From Bacteroidales bacterium (GTDB lineage: Bacteria; Bacteroidota; Bacteroidia; Bacteroidales; VadinHA17), in NCBI GenBank assembly GCA_016709865.1, contig JADJLX010000002.1, positions 186,001 to 250,000 of the forward strand: DNA of 64,000 bases, read 5' to 3'. Position 1 is the stretch's first letter, and every line of letters begins with the position of its first letter. Under the pieces are notes generated by a model. The model was not told where the DNA came from. It worked only from the letters and a program-made list of their open reading frames with translations, and ran no database searches. A program made the translations under genes and the position numbers. Below, piece after piece: positions 8,870 to 17,841 of the stretch.

Positions 8870-10335
8870 ATGGAAAAAACTCAGACAAAAGGAACTGTAA
8901 AATTCTTTAATGGAAAGCAGATCCCTCTCGAAATGCACAAAGTCCGAATAGTTCAATCCTTAAAGCTTGTCCCGGTTGAAAGAAGATGTGAAGCTATCGC
9001 AGAAGCTGGTTATAACTCATTCCTTCTCGGCACAAAGGATATATTTCTTGATATGCTGACAGACAGCGGAACCAATGCAATGAGCGATGAACAAATATCA
9101 AAAATGTTCGTTGCAGATGATGCATACGCCGGTTCTCAGAGCTTTGTAAAATTCCAGAAAAGTATTGAAACAGTATTTGGTAAAAACCTTATTCTGCCGG
9201 TGCATCAGGGACGTGCAGCTGAAAACATAATATCACAGACATTTGTAAAAAAAGAATCGGTAGTGCCTATGAACTACCATTTTACAACAACTCTTGCACA
9301 TATCCAGCTTAACGGGGAAAAGTTGTGGAACTTTTTACCCAGGAGGCAATGAAGATAAAAGTACTCATCCGTTCAAGGGTAATATTGATATAGAGAAACT
9401 TGACAAACTAATTACTTCCACCGGGGCACAGAATATTCCATTTATAAGAATGGAAGCATCTACCAACCTTATTGGCGGACAACCTTTCTCAATGGAAAAC
9501 ATGAGAAATGTCAGAAAAGTAGCTGACAAACACGGAGTTATGATTGTGCTGGATGCAAGTCTTATAGGAGAGAATGCATATTTCATCAGACAGCGTGAAC
9601 CGGAGTTCAGGAATAAAACTATCGGATCAATTCTTCTTGAAATGTGCAATCTTTCAGATATTGTCTACTTCTCCGGAAGAAAAGTGAGCTCATCGCGCGG
9701 AGGGGCTATCTGCACAAACAACAGGGAACTCTACAATAAAATGAAAGACCTCGTTCCTCTGTATGAGGGATTCCTTACTTATGGAGGTATTTCAATAAGA
9801 GAGATTGAAGCGATGACAGTTGGTCTTTATGAGACACTTGAAGAGGATGTTGTCGGACAGTCCCCATCATTTTATAAGCTATGCCGTTCAGGAGCTTGAT
9901 AAACTCGGGGTCCCGGTTATTATGCCCGGCGGAGCACTTGGATGCCATGTTGATGCAGGGCAGTTCCTCTCGCACATTCCCCAAAGTGAGTATCCTGCCG
10001 GAGCTTTGGTTGCAGCATATTATATCATATCAGGTGTTAGAGGAATGGAGCGAGGTACCTTAAGCAGCATACGTGATGAAGCTGGTAATGACATCCTTGC
10101 CGATCTCGAACTCATGCGACTTGCCTTCCCGAGAAGGGTATTCACATTATCGCAGGTAGAATACCTGATGGACCGACTCAACTGGCTCTATCAAAACAGG
10201 AATCTTGTCGGAGGACTGAAATTTGTAGAGGAGCCTCCTGTGTTGCGCTTCTTTACAGGAAGACTTGCTCCGGTAAGCAACTGGCCTGATAAACTTCTCG
10301 CAAAATTCAAAACTGACTTTGGAGATAGTCTTTAG
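8870..10335 (+). CDS. tryptophanase / tyrosine phenol-lyase family beta-eliminating lyase (three homopolymer frameshifts)
   Basis: This PLP enzyme of the TnaA/TPL family splits an amino acid into pyruvate, ammonia and the side-chain leaving group. Family landmarks are LLTDSGTNAMSD, VHQGRAAENI, GGQPFSMENM, ENAYFIRQRE, the PLP-lysine region FSGRKVSSSRGG (SGKK in known enzymes), LTYGGISIREIEA and GVRGMERGT. Three frames must be joined: one G is missing at 9314-9317, one A is missing at 9357-9360, and one T too many lies at 9870-9873. Corrected, the product is 488 residues, slightly longer than characterised enzymes because of a C-terminal extension. Substrate choice between Trp, Tyr or Cys cannot be made from sequence. 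The upstream Tyr-rich leader hints at tyrosine. The indels are more likely sequencing errors than decay, because all motifs are intact. Confidence 0.8.
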
Positions 10336-10362
10336 ATAAATCTATTTATGAATATTTAACAT

Positions 10363-10497
10363 AAAGAGGTTGTCTCACAAGTCCCTTCTATATAAGCCCC
10401 TAAATCCCCTAAAGGGGACTTTCTAATTATCAAATACTTAGAGAACCCCCTTTAGGGGGCAGGGGGCAAAAGAATGGGGTTTGAGACATCCTCTTTG
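10363..10497. repeat. MITE-like inverted-repeat element with nested CCCCTAAA/TTTAGGGG hairpins
   Basis: Outer arms AAAGAGGTTGTCTCA and TGAGACATCCTCTTT are nearly perfect inverted repeats. Inside are CCCCTAAATCCCCTAAAGGGG and CCCCCTTTAGGGGG palindromes. The element is about 135 bases, has no ORF and fills most of the spacer between the lyase and the M14 peptidase. It resembles short non-autonomous palindromic elements scattered in Bacteroidota genomes. Confidence 0.7.
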
Positions 10498-10555
10498 TTT
10501 TTACAAACATATTTTTTACTACTATTGTTACATTATTCAATCAATATTTCTCATA

Positions 10556-13345
10556 ATGAAAATGCTTCTTTCTCTGTCAATCTCTCTGTGTTTATGCCTC
10601 TCAGTCAACGCACAGGTAACTAAAGACCAATCCTTACTTAAGGATGCAGCAAATAGTAAAGAGATCCCATCGCCGAAACAACATTTCGGATTTTCAATAG
10701 GTGACAATTATAAGCTTGCCACCTATTCTCAGACAGAAGAGTATTTTAAAAAGATCGCATCTGTTTCTGACCGCGTAAAACTTGAAAACCTTGGAGTTAC
10801 TGAAGAAGGGCGGTCACAATATATGATGATAGTATCCTCACCTGAAAACATTAAGAACCTTAACCGTTATAAAGAGATCTCTCAGAAGCTTGCCCGGGCT
10901 GAAGGAATATCAGATGAACAGGCCAGGGCACTAGCACTGGAAGGCAAAGCGGTTGTCTGGATTGATGGAGGACTTCACGCCACTGAAACAGTCGGAACAC
11001 ATCAGCTGATAGAAACTTTGTGGCAGCTGGTGAGCAGAAAAGACCCGGAAACCTTGAGGATTCTAGATAAAGTAATAATTCTACTGGTACATGCAAATCC
11101 CGATGGCCAGGAACTGGTCTCCGGTTGGTATATGCGTAATCCTGACAGTCTTAAAAGATCATATTCCCAGATCCCGAGATTATATCAAAAGTATGCTGGT
11201 CACGACAACAACCGTGATTTCTATATGATGAATATGAAGGAGACACAGAATATGAGCAAACAGCTTTATATTGAATGGCTTCCGCAAATCATTTACAATC
11301 ATCATCAGGCAGGGCCGGCAGGGTCAGTAGTAGCCGGACCTCCTTATCGTGATCCTTTTAATCATGTATTCAACCCTTTGGTTATTACGGGTATAGATGC
11401 TGTCGGAGCTGCAATGGTAAGCAGACTGAATGTTGAAGGAAAACCGGGATTTACCGCAAAAGGAGGTTCTGTGTTCTCCACTTGGTACAATGGCGGTCTT
11501 AGAACAACTACTTATTTTCATAATATGATTGGATTGCTTACCGAAATAATCGGAAACCCTACTCCTGCATCAGTACCCCTTGTACCTTCCCGGCTTCTTC
11601 CAAACGGAAATACCACTTATCCTGTAATGCCTCAGAAATGGTATTTCAGGACTTCAATCGACTATTCCCTGTCGCTCAACTATGCTGTAATAGATTACGC
11701 TGCAAGAAACAGCGAGCACCTATTATACAATATTTATAGTATGGGTAAAAGTTCTATTCAATCGGGGAACAAAGATACCTGGACTATATATCCAAAAAGG
11801 GTTGATTTAATTAATGCGGCTTATGAGAAAGATCAAAAAGGGAGTTCATTCGGTGTCCAAAGAGGAAACCAGAGTACAATACCCTCTAAATACTTTGACG
11901 TTATATTTAAAGATTCATCTCTCCGTGACCCTCGTGGTTATATAATATCTGCCGATCAGCCCGACTTCCCCACTGCGGTAAGGTTTATAAATGCACTGGT
12001 CCGTTCAGGCATAAGCGTATCTCAGGCAACAGCTGACTTTAAGGTTGAAGGAACCAGTTATCCGGCTGGTTCTTATATAGTTAAAACGAATCAGGCATTT
12101 CGTCCGATGGTTCTTGATATGTTCGAACCACAGGATCATCCGAATGATTTTCAGTATCCCGGTGGACCTCCCGTACCGCCTTACGATATGGCAGGATGGA
12201 CACCAGCATTTACAATGGGATTTAAATTTAAAAGAGTCCTGGATTCTTTTGATGGTCCTTTCAAAACACTATCATACGGCGAAATCCAATCACCAAAAGG
12301 AACTTATAAAGTTGCCGGATCTGCAGCAGGATATATAATAGATTCAAGATGTGATAATTCTTATATTGCTGTTAATAGACTACTTACTGCAGGTGTTGAT
12401 GTTTTCAGAATCAAGAGTCAGGCAGGCAATTCAGATTTTGGCCAGGGATCTTTCTTCATTCCTGAAAATGCAAAGGCCAAATCAATACTTGAAAAAGCCT
12501 CAGTTGATCTGAGTCTCAACGTTACTTCAGTTGGAAAACGTCCGGGAAATCTCTCAGGAAAACTATCACCATTGCGTGTTGCTATCTGGGATACATATGG
12601 AGGTTCAATGTCAGCAGGATGGCTGAAATGGATAATGGAACAGCATAATTTCGTTTATAAGACTATTTATGTAAAAGAAATAAATGAAGGGAACCTGAAA
12701 AAGAAATTTGATGTGATAATATTTGTCGGAGGTGCAATTCCTTCAGTTTCATCCGCTGCTCAGTTTTCTCCGAGAGATACTGCCAGAGTAACTGGGATTC
12801 CTGATGAATATAAATCCCAGCTTGGAAGGATAAGTGCCGATACTTCGATCCTTGCTTTAAAGAAGTTTATGGAGGCGGGAGGTTCAGTTGTTACTATCGG
12901 AACAAGTACAAATCTTGCTTACCATTTAAAACTACCTGTTACCAATGCACTTATTGAAATCAGGAATGGCAATCCTGTCACATTACCTTCAGATAAATAC
13001 TATATTCCCGGTAGTGTTCTTAGAGTCAGTATTGACACATTACAATCATTTGCCTGGGGTATGGAATCGAAAACCGATGTAATTTTTAGTTCGAGTCCGG
13101 TCTTCAGAATAACCCCAACAGCAGTTAGTCAGGGTACAATCAAGCCTATAGCCTGGTTCGATTCAGATCAGCCACTTCGAAGCGGTTGGGCATGGGGACA
13201 GCAATATTTAAAAGATGGAGTAGCCGCTTTTGAAGCTAAAGTCGGTACAGGAAAACTGTATGCTTTCGGACCGGAGATTACCTTCAGGGCACAGACTTAC
13301 AGTACATTCAAGTTACTGTTTAATCAGCTTTATTCGGGGTATTGA
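10556..13345 (+). CDS. secreted M14 family zinc carboxypeptidase-like metallopeptidase, large
   Basis: This exported metallopeptidase has 929 residues from the ATG at 10556, which begins a clean signal peptide ending near VNAQ. An upstream in-frame ATG at 10481 lies inside a repeat element and is unlikely. The M14 catalytic domain (about residues 50-370) shows the zinc-binding H-x-x-E in GGLHATETVG, a candidate third zinc histidine in IIYNHHQAGPAG and a catalytic Glu in LLTEIIGNPTP. The long C-terminal part (about 450-929) includes a glutamine-amidotransferase-like Rossmann segment (LRVAIWDTYGGS, then DVIIFVGGAIPS), as in other large Bacteroidota M14 proteins. It probably feeds peptides to the fermentation pathway. 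Confidence 0.82.
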   Translation: MKMLLSLSISLCLCLSVNAQVTKDQSLLKDAANSKEIPSPKQHFGFSIGDNYKLATYSQTEEYFKKIASVSDRVKLENLGVTEEGRSQYMMIVSSPENIKNLNRYKEISQKLARAEGISDEQARALALEGKAVVWIDGGLHATETVGTHQLIETLWQLVSRKDPETLRILDKVIILLVHANPDGQELVSGWYMRNPDSLKRSYSQIPRLYQKYAGHDNNRDFYMMNMKETQNMSKQLYIEWLPQIIYNHHQAGPAGSVVAGPPYRDPFNHVFNPLVITGIDAVGAAMVSRLNVEGKPGFTAKGGSVFSTWYNGGLRTTTYFHNMIGLLTEIIGNPTPASVPLVPSRLLPNGNTTYPVMPQKWYFRTSIDYSLSLNYAVIDYAARNSEHLLYNIYSMGKSSIQSGNKDTWTIYPKRVDLINAAYEKDQKGSSFGVQRGNQSTIPSKYFDVIFKDSSLRDPRGYIISADQPDFPTAVRFINALVRSGISVSQATADFKVEGTSYPAGSYIVKTNQAFRPMVLDMFEPQDHPNDFQYPGGPPVPPYDMAGWTPAFTMGFKFKRVLDSFDGPFKTLSYGEIQSPKGTYKVAGSAAGYIIDSRCDNSYIAVNRLLTAGVDVFRIKSQAGNSDFGQGSFFIPENAKAKSILEKASVDLSLNVTSVGKRPGNLSGKLSPLRVAIWDTYGGSMSAGWLKWIMEQHNFVYKTIYVKEINEGNLKKKFDVIIFVGGAIPSVSSAAQFSPRDTARVTGIPDEYKSQLGRISADTSILALKKFMEAGGSVVTIGTSTNLAYHLKLPVTNALIEIRNGNPVTLPSDKYYIPGSVLRVSIDTLQSFAWGMESKTDVIFSSSPVFRITPTAVSQGTIKPIAWFDSDQPLRSGWAWGQQYLKDGVAAFEAKVGTGKLYAFGPEITFRAQTYSTFKLLFNQLYSGY

Positions 13346-13406
13346 TGCTGCGAAACCATTGTCCAATATCTTTTCGGTAAGGTATTGAGAGTTCCTGCTG
13401 AAAGCC

Positions 13407-13575
13407 GGAGATCCTTCGCTAACGCTCAGGATGACAGTGCTTTTTGGGATCATAGAGGGAAAAAAGTGGCGATTTGACGAAAGACTGTGTCCATAAAAAA
13501 GCAATTTACGAATCGCCACTTTTTCCCCTTACAAATACCCAGATCCATGTCATCCTGAGCGTTAGCGAAGGATCC
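13407..13575. repeat. nested inverted-repeat (MITE-like) element, GATCCTTCGCTAACGCTCAG arms
   Basis: The arm at 13410-13435 and its reverse complement at 13549-13574 match over about 26 bases. A second nested pair built on GTGGCGATT lies at about 13455-13478 and 13510-13528. The element fills the convergent spacer between the M14 peptidase and the TonB-plug gene. Arms of this kind (CATCCTGAGCG...GAAGGATC) recur in many bacterial genomes. It carries no ORF. Confidence 0.75.
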
Positions 13576-13620
13576 CCGGGGGGTAAAAGAAATGCTTCTA
13601 TAAACTAAAATACGGCAGAA

Positions 13621-16600
13621 TTATTTCACCTCATACTCAACCCTACTTGTCACAGGAATTCCGCCTGAGGTCATACCTTCAACAATAATCTTATAAGTTG
13701 AAGAAACATCCGCATTATAAAACTTGATAAGATAGTCCTGATTAGTTACCACCTTTATATCCGGAAACCAGTACAAAGTTGATCTCATATCAGGAAGTTG
13801 TCCGGTTTGAAATTTCGAGGTATGCTTAGGTGAATAGAAAATCCTGGGGGTATCATAACCATAAATCGTTGAATTAATTGAATAAGATTCTGCCTTATAT
13901 GGTAATTTATCAAAAGTTTTGGTGATTACTGAAATGACCCCATTGGCTCCTCTGACTCCAAAAGCTGCAGTCTTTTCAGACATTATAACATCAACTCTAT
14001 CAATCCAAAATAGAGGCAAGGATGAAACTTGCCCATATGAAACCACCATTCCATCGAGCAGGCATAAAGGTAAATCACTCCCTTCAAGAGAAGAACCATA
14101 TCCACGGATTCTTATTCCTGAACCAAGAGGATATACTCCTGCCACTCTACCTACCAATAAGTCCTTTATAGTTCTTAGACTTGCTAACTCATTAGTAACT
14201 ATTACTTCTTTATCAGGTTGTCCATAGACAATGCGGCTCTGTTTAATATGACTCTCTCTGGGTGTTTCCTTCCTTCTTGCATATATATTGACCTCTCCAA
14301 TTAAGATTGTATCAGAGAGGGAATACTTTTTCTTGATATTATTTCGAAATTCGCTGGTTTGCAATAGTATTGAAAAATTATTTACCTCATTTAGCGTAAG
14401 GCTGACAGATGTTTCGTCATTTGAACTATTTGATTGAATTCTAGCAGGTACAAATCCGAGTGAATCCAATTTCACTTTACCCCTAAAATTTCCATTTTTA
14501 TCAGCCACATTAACAACCAATCTTGCACTACCTGCCAGATTATCCAAAAAAAGTCTAAATCGTCCAGCTGAATCTGTCTGTACTGTAGTAATAATATTCT
14601 TCTCTCCCTGAAAAATTCCAATATTGACTGGAATGTTTACATAAGGTGCATCCAAAAACGTTTTTCTTACTTTTCCGCTTATAGAAAAGCCCGACTCCGG
14701 CAAGTATTTTGCTTCTTTATATTTCCATTCAAAATCACGCCAACCCTGTGTAAGCAAAAGAAGATCAAGATCTTTCAAACGATTGAAATTTGACGGATCG
14801 AAATAATATGCTGGATCTTCAACCTTCCCTCGCACATCTGATTCAAGTAGAAACCAGGAAGAAATCGTTGTTGGAAACGTAAATGTTCTTTTTGTATAAA
14901 TACTCTCAGTCGCGGATAATGACATAAATGCTTCCTGCTCTGATCCGGAATCATCAATTAATGATAGTTTTACAGAAACCGAATCACGCTGCTTATAAAT
15001 TGATTTATCAGTTTCAATTTTGAGATCAAGATCTTCCCTGTTCTGAAGGTATATCAGTCTTTCGCACAGTGGATAATTATCAAGACTGTATAAGGTAATC
15101 ATTAAAATACCGTCAGATAGGTCTTCAGTCGGCAGAATAAAGCTGTTATTGAGTGAATCTGGTTTTATAATGAGTGACTTCAGGATCTTGTTATGAGTTG
15201 AAATCGTAAGTAAAAGATCCTTGCCAATAAAATCGGGCAATGTTTCAGGATTTGTCTTAAGTACTATTTTATGTTCATTCCGCTGGTTTTCACTTGCATT
15301 TAAAACAAAACCTTTAGGAAAACTTTTTGGAATTTCCCGTCTGATTAAATCACCATCTGAGTTTTTAACAGTTACATAATAGTTTGAACCAGGTAATGGT
15401 TTTAATATAAATGAACCCATACCAAGGTGAGTACTCCTGAAAGTTGTAATTAAGTCTCCGGCAGATGAGTAAACCTCACCCGAAACATCACACCCCGATC
15501 CCGTGGCATTTTCAGCTTTGAATGCGACTACAGAAGTAACATTATCAACTAACGAACCACTTTCAGGAAAGAAACTGATTTCCAGTGAACGATTTATGTA
15601 ATTTATGGCATCAGACGTGGAACTGGCTGTATCATTTGAATTAATAATTGAAATGTCTTTATTGAAGAATAATTTATCTCCAAAGTTCCGCATATAGTTT
15701 GTATATGCTCTGATCCTGTATGTGCCTGACAAGAGATTATCCGACAGAGTAAAGTCACCATTTCCCAGGCCATTATCCAGTCTTATTGTTCTGCTGTCAA
15801 TTATTTCAAATGAAGGAGAAATGAGTTCCACATGAAGATTCCGGGAGCTGTCAGAAAGTACATTTGTTAAATCATTTATCACATATGCTTTAAACCAGAT
15901 ATCATCACCTAGATTATAATAATCACGATCAGTATGTAAATAGACTTTTTCAGCTAATTCTGCAGTTTGGTCATCTGATTCAATCTTTGAAAGAGAATCA
16001 ACAGACCTGATATCTATCAGAGATTTATCTTGCTGTCTTACAGAAGGCTGGAAATCATAAGGAAGTAAGTCTGCGATCCCCTGCTTTGCCATTTCGCCAT
16101 GCCAGATAATTCCGGGACCTTTATAAAAGCCATTTTCATCAAACAGAATATTGTTTCTCAGTAATTCCATTCCACTTTCAGACTTGGCTGTAGTCCATTT
16201 AACAGAGAAAAGTATGGGAATGGATTTGGAATAGTAGATGACTTTTTTGCGCTGGGATGGATCAGTACTTAGTTGATTTCTGACCAGATCTTTATAAGAA
16301 AGTTGTTGGTTAAGGTTTTTTATTATGTATCCTGCTGATTTCAGCTCATCATTCCAGAGAGACCTAATAAAATGCATCTTCGATCCAAAGTATGTATTGT
16401 TCCTTTTAATTTCAAAACTCTGTTTATCAGTTGTCGCAGTAGTATCATCATCGAATAAAGAGTTACCAATTATTTGATTGAGATACCCTGATTTTATGTA
16501 TTCAAACTTATTGAGGTAGTATGTAATTTTATAGCCTAATCCCTTATTAATTATAAAAATCGGTTTAATCGAAAATGCTTTTAATGTGTCTTTATCAGGG

Positions 16601-17046
16601 CTGGTGATGAACTTAATATCATCTTCATTAACAATTTCGCAATCTTTTGCATTGTTCGTCCTGCCCAGGAATTCTTTTCTGAAAATTGCCAGGTTCTGCT
16701 TTCTGATCTTTGGATTTCCCTTTGCACTTACATTAACATCCTTCATTTCGAATACTTTCGGAGTCAGGTATACAATAATGTCTTTCGCAGATAAGAAATC
16801 ACTGATATTGGTAGAATAATAGCCTAATGCACTTATTGTGAGCGGCATTGCAGAATTTTTCCTGATATCAAGATTAAATATTCCATTCTCATCTGTATAT
16901 GATGCAACTGAAGTTCCGTCAAAATAGACTACTGCAAATGAAATTGGATTTTTTGTTTCTTTGTCAAGAATTTTTCCCTTAATAACCTGACTATAAGATC
17001 CTAAAAACAGATTACTGAATATCAATAATGATATAAACTTCTTCAT
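13621..17046 (-). CDS. TonB-plug protein with carboxypeptidase-regulatory and macroglobulin (MG2-like) domains
   Basis: This 1141-residue envelope protein has a signal peptide (residues 1-19, ending at YSQ). An N-terminal CarboxypepD-regulatory beta-sandwich follows (VIKGKILDKETKNPISFAVV, about 20-100), then an MG2-like domain starting at VYLHTDRDYYNLGDDIWFKA (about 370-470) and more beta-sandwich repeats. A TonB receptor plug domain near residues 930-1040 contains IKDLLVGRVAGV, IRIRGYG and GANGVISVITK. There is no C-terminal beta-barrel, so it cannot be a complete TonB-dependent transporter. Such plug-bearing proteins occur in Bacteroidota with no settled function. It is transcribed convergently with the M14 gene and appears monocistronic. 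Confidence 0.75.
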   Translation of the reverse strand: MKKFISLLIFSNLFLGSYSQVIKGKILDKETKNPISFAVVYFDGTSVASYTDENGIFNLDIRKNSAMPLTISALGYYSTNISDFLSAKDIIVYLTPKVFEMKDVNVSAKGNPKIRKQNLAIFRKEFLGRTNNAKDCEIVNEDDIKFITSPDKDTLKAFSIKPIFIINKGLGYKITYYLNKFEYIKSGYLNQIIGNSLFDDDTTATTDKQSFEIKRNNTYFGSKMHFIRSLWNDELKSAGYIIKNLNQQLSYKDLVRNQLSTDPSQRKKVIYYSKSIPILFSVKWTTAKSESGMELLRNNILFDENGFYKGPGIIWHGEMAKQGIADLLPYDFQPSVRQQDKSLIDIRSVDSLSKIESDDQTAELAEKVYLHTDRDYYNLGDDIWFKAYVINDLTNVLSDSSRNLHVELISPSFEIIDSRTIRLDNGLGNGDFTLSDNLLSGTYRIRAYTNYMRNFGDKLFFNKDISIINSNDTASSTSDAINYINRSLEISFFPESGSLVDNVTSVVAFKAENATGSGCDVSGEVYSSAGDLITTFRSTHLGMGSFILKPLPGSNYYVTVKNSDGDLIRREIPKSFPKGFVLNASENQRNEHKIVLKTNPETLPDFIGKDLLLTISTHNKILKSLIIKPDSLNNSFILPTEDLSDGILMITLYSLDNYPLCERLIYLQNREDLDLKIETDKSIYKQRDSVSVKLSLIDDSGSEQEAFMSLSATESIYTKRTFTFPTTISSWFLLESDVRGKVEDPAYYFDPSNFNRLKDLDLLLLTQGWRDFEWKYKEAKYLPESGFSISGKVRKTFLDAPYVNIPVNIGIFQGEKNIITTVQTDSAGRFRLFLDNLAGSARLVVNVADKNGNFRGKVKLDSLGFVPARIQSNSSNDETSVSLTLNEVNNFSILLQTSEFRNNIKKKYSLSDTILIGEVNIYARRKETPRESHIKQSRIVYGQPDKEVIVTNELASLRTIKDLLVGRVAGVYPLGSGIRIRGYGSSLEGSDLPLCLLDGMVVSYGQVSSLPLFWIDRVDVIMSEKTAAFGVRGANGVISVITKTFDKLPYKAESYSINSTIYGYDTPRIFYSPKHTSKFQTGQLPDMRSTLYWFPDIKVVTNQDYLIKFYNADVSSTYKIIVEGMTSGGIPVTSRVEYEVK

Positions 17047-17157
17047 ATCCTGGAAACTAATAGCATTACCTATAAATTTAGGTAAAAATATTTAAATATG
17101 AAATAATTATTTAAGTTAAAGTCTGTGATCAGAAACTAAACAGGATAATTGAAATGC

Positions 17158-17456
17158 TTATTTGAATTTAAGTGTATTCGGATCTTGCCGGGAATCGTAA
17201 ATTCTAAGTATTTCAATAGAGGAATTCATATCTCTGTAGAACAAAGAATTGTGCTTTGTAAGTACACACTTTCTAACCCTTTTCTTTTATGGAAGAGTGG
17301 ATACTGTTTTGGATTTTCTGAGATCAGAATCAAAAGATTCTCAGTCAAATCAATAAAGTTATTAACTACCTTATTCCCCCAGTGCTTGTCAAGGTAATCG
17401 AGAATATTTGCAAAATCATCTTCTGCTAAAGGAGACCAGAGAATTGGTTTAGGCAT
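17158..17456 (-). CDS. RelE/ParE-family toxin (one homopolymer frameshift)
   Basis: From the ATG at 17454-17456 (MPKPILWSPLAEDDF) the frame reads a compact RelE/ParE fold with the segment LDYLDKHWGN. A missing A in the run at 17280-17283 breaks the frame in HKRK. Restoring it gives KRVRKCVLTKHNSLFYR and a 99-residue protein, typical of the family, where the C-terminal basic strand and YR are conserved. The start overlaps the antitoxin stop by 8 bases, the usual coupling of such pairs. In the raw sequence the toxin reads as the C-terminal half of a false 156-residue fusion. Confidence 0.68.
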
Positions 17457-17696
17457 TTGGGTATTTCTTTCGGAATTTATCAATGACAATTTTGTTGGAA
17501 ATTCCTTTACCCGATTCAACCTCATCAATAGCATCCAGGATTCCTTTTTTTGAAATTCGGTAAGCTTGTCCCAATCAGAAATATCTTTTTGTCCGTTGAT
17601 ATAATTCATCAAAAGTCCGTAAAACTCTTCAAGTTTGTTCTTTTCCAATGAATCAATCTGGCGGAAAATTCTCAGTTTTAAATCGGATACTGTCAT
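17449..17696 (-). CDS. antitoxin of RelE/ParE-type pair (one homopolymer frameshift)
   Basis: An 82-residue antitoxin starts with MTVSDLKLRIFRQID. The A run at 17545-17551 (T on the plus strand) is one base short. Restored, the frame continues as GILDAIDEVESGKGISNK and ends in KKYPNA followed by a TAA that overlaps the toxin ATG. The C-terminal pattern of an acidic helix, then ESGKG, then a Lys-rich tail is common in Bacteroidota antitoxins paired with RelE-like toxins. It should bind and neutralise the toxin and repress its own promoter. Confidence 0.65.
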
Positions 17697-17841
17697 TGTA
17701 TAAACCTTTTCTCAAAGATAACTAAAGTTTAAAAATAACTTACTCTAAAAGACGAAACCATTTTAAGTCACGAACTATAAATGCAAATACTTTCACTATT
17801 TTTAAGATGACTTTATTATAAAAAAAATTCAAACCATCAAT

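Noticed and set aside
8870..10335. Three separate lyase fragments as independent genes
   Set aside because: All three share the tryptophanase fold in order and join by single-base fixes in homopolymers.
10481..10555. Longer N-terminus for the M14 peptidase
   Set aside because: The extra 25 residues lie inside the MITE-like element. The ATG at 10556 begins a clear signal peptide.
13919..14227. 102-residue plus-strand ORF inside the TonB-plug gene
   Set aside because: It is a shadow of the long minus-strand frame and has no recognisable domain. Similar shadows at 29136-29534, 59332-59805 and 26445-26903 were dropped for the same reason.
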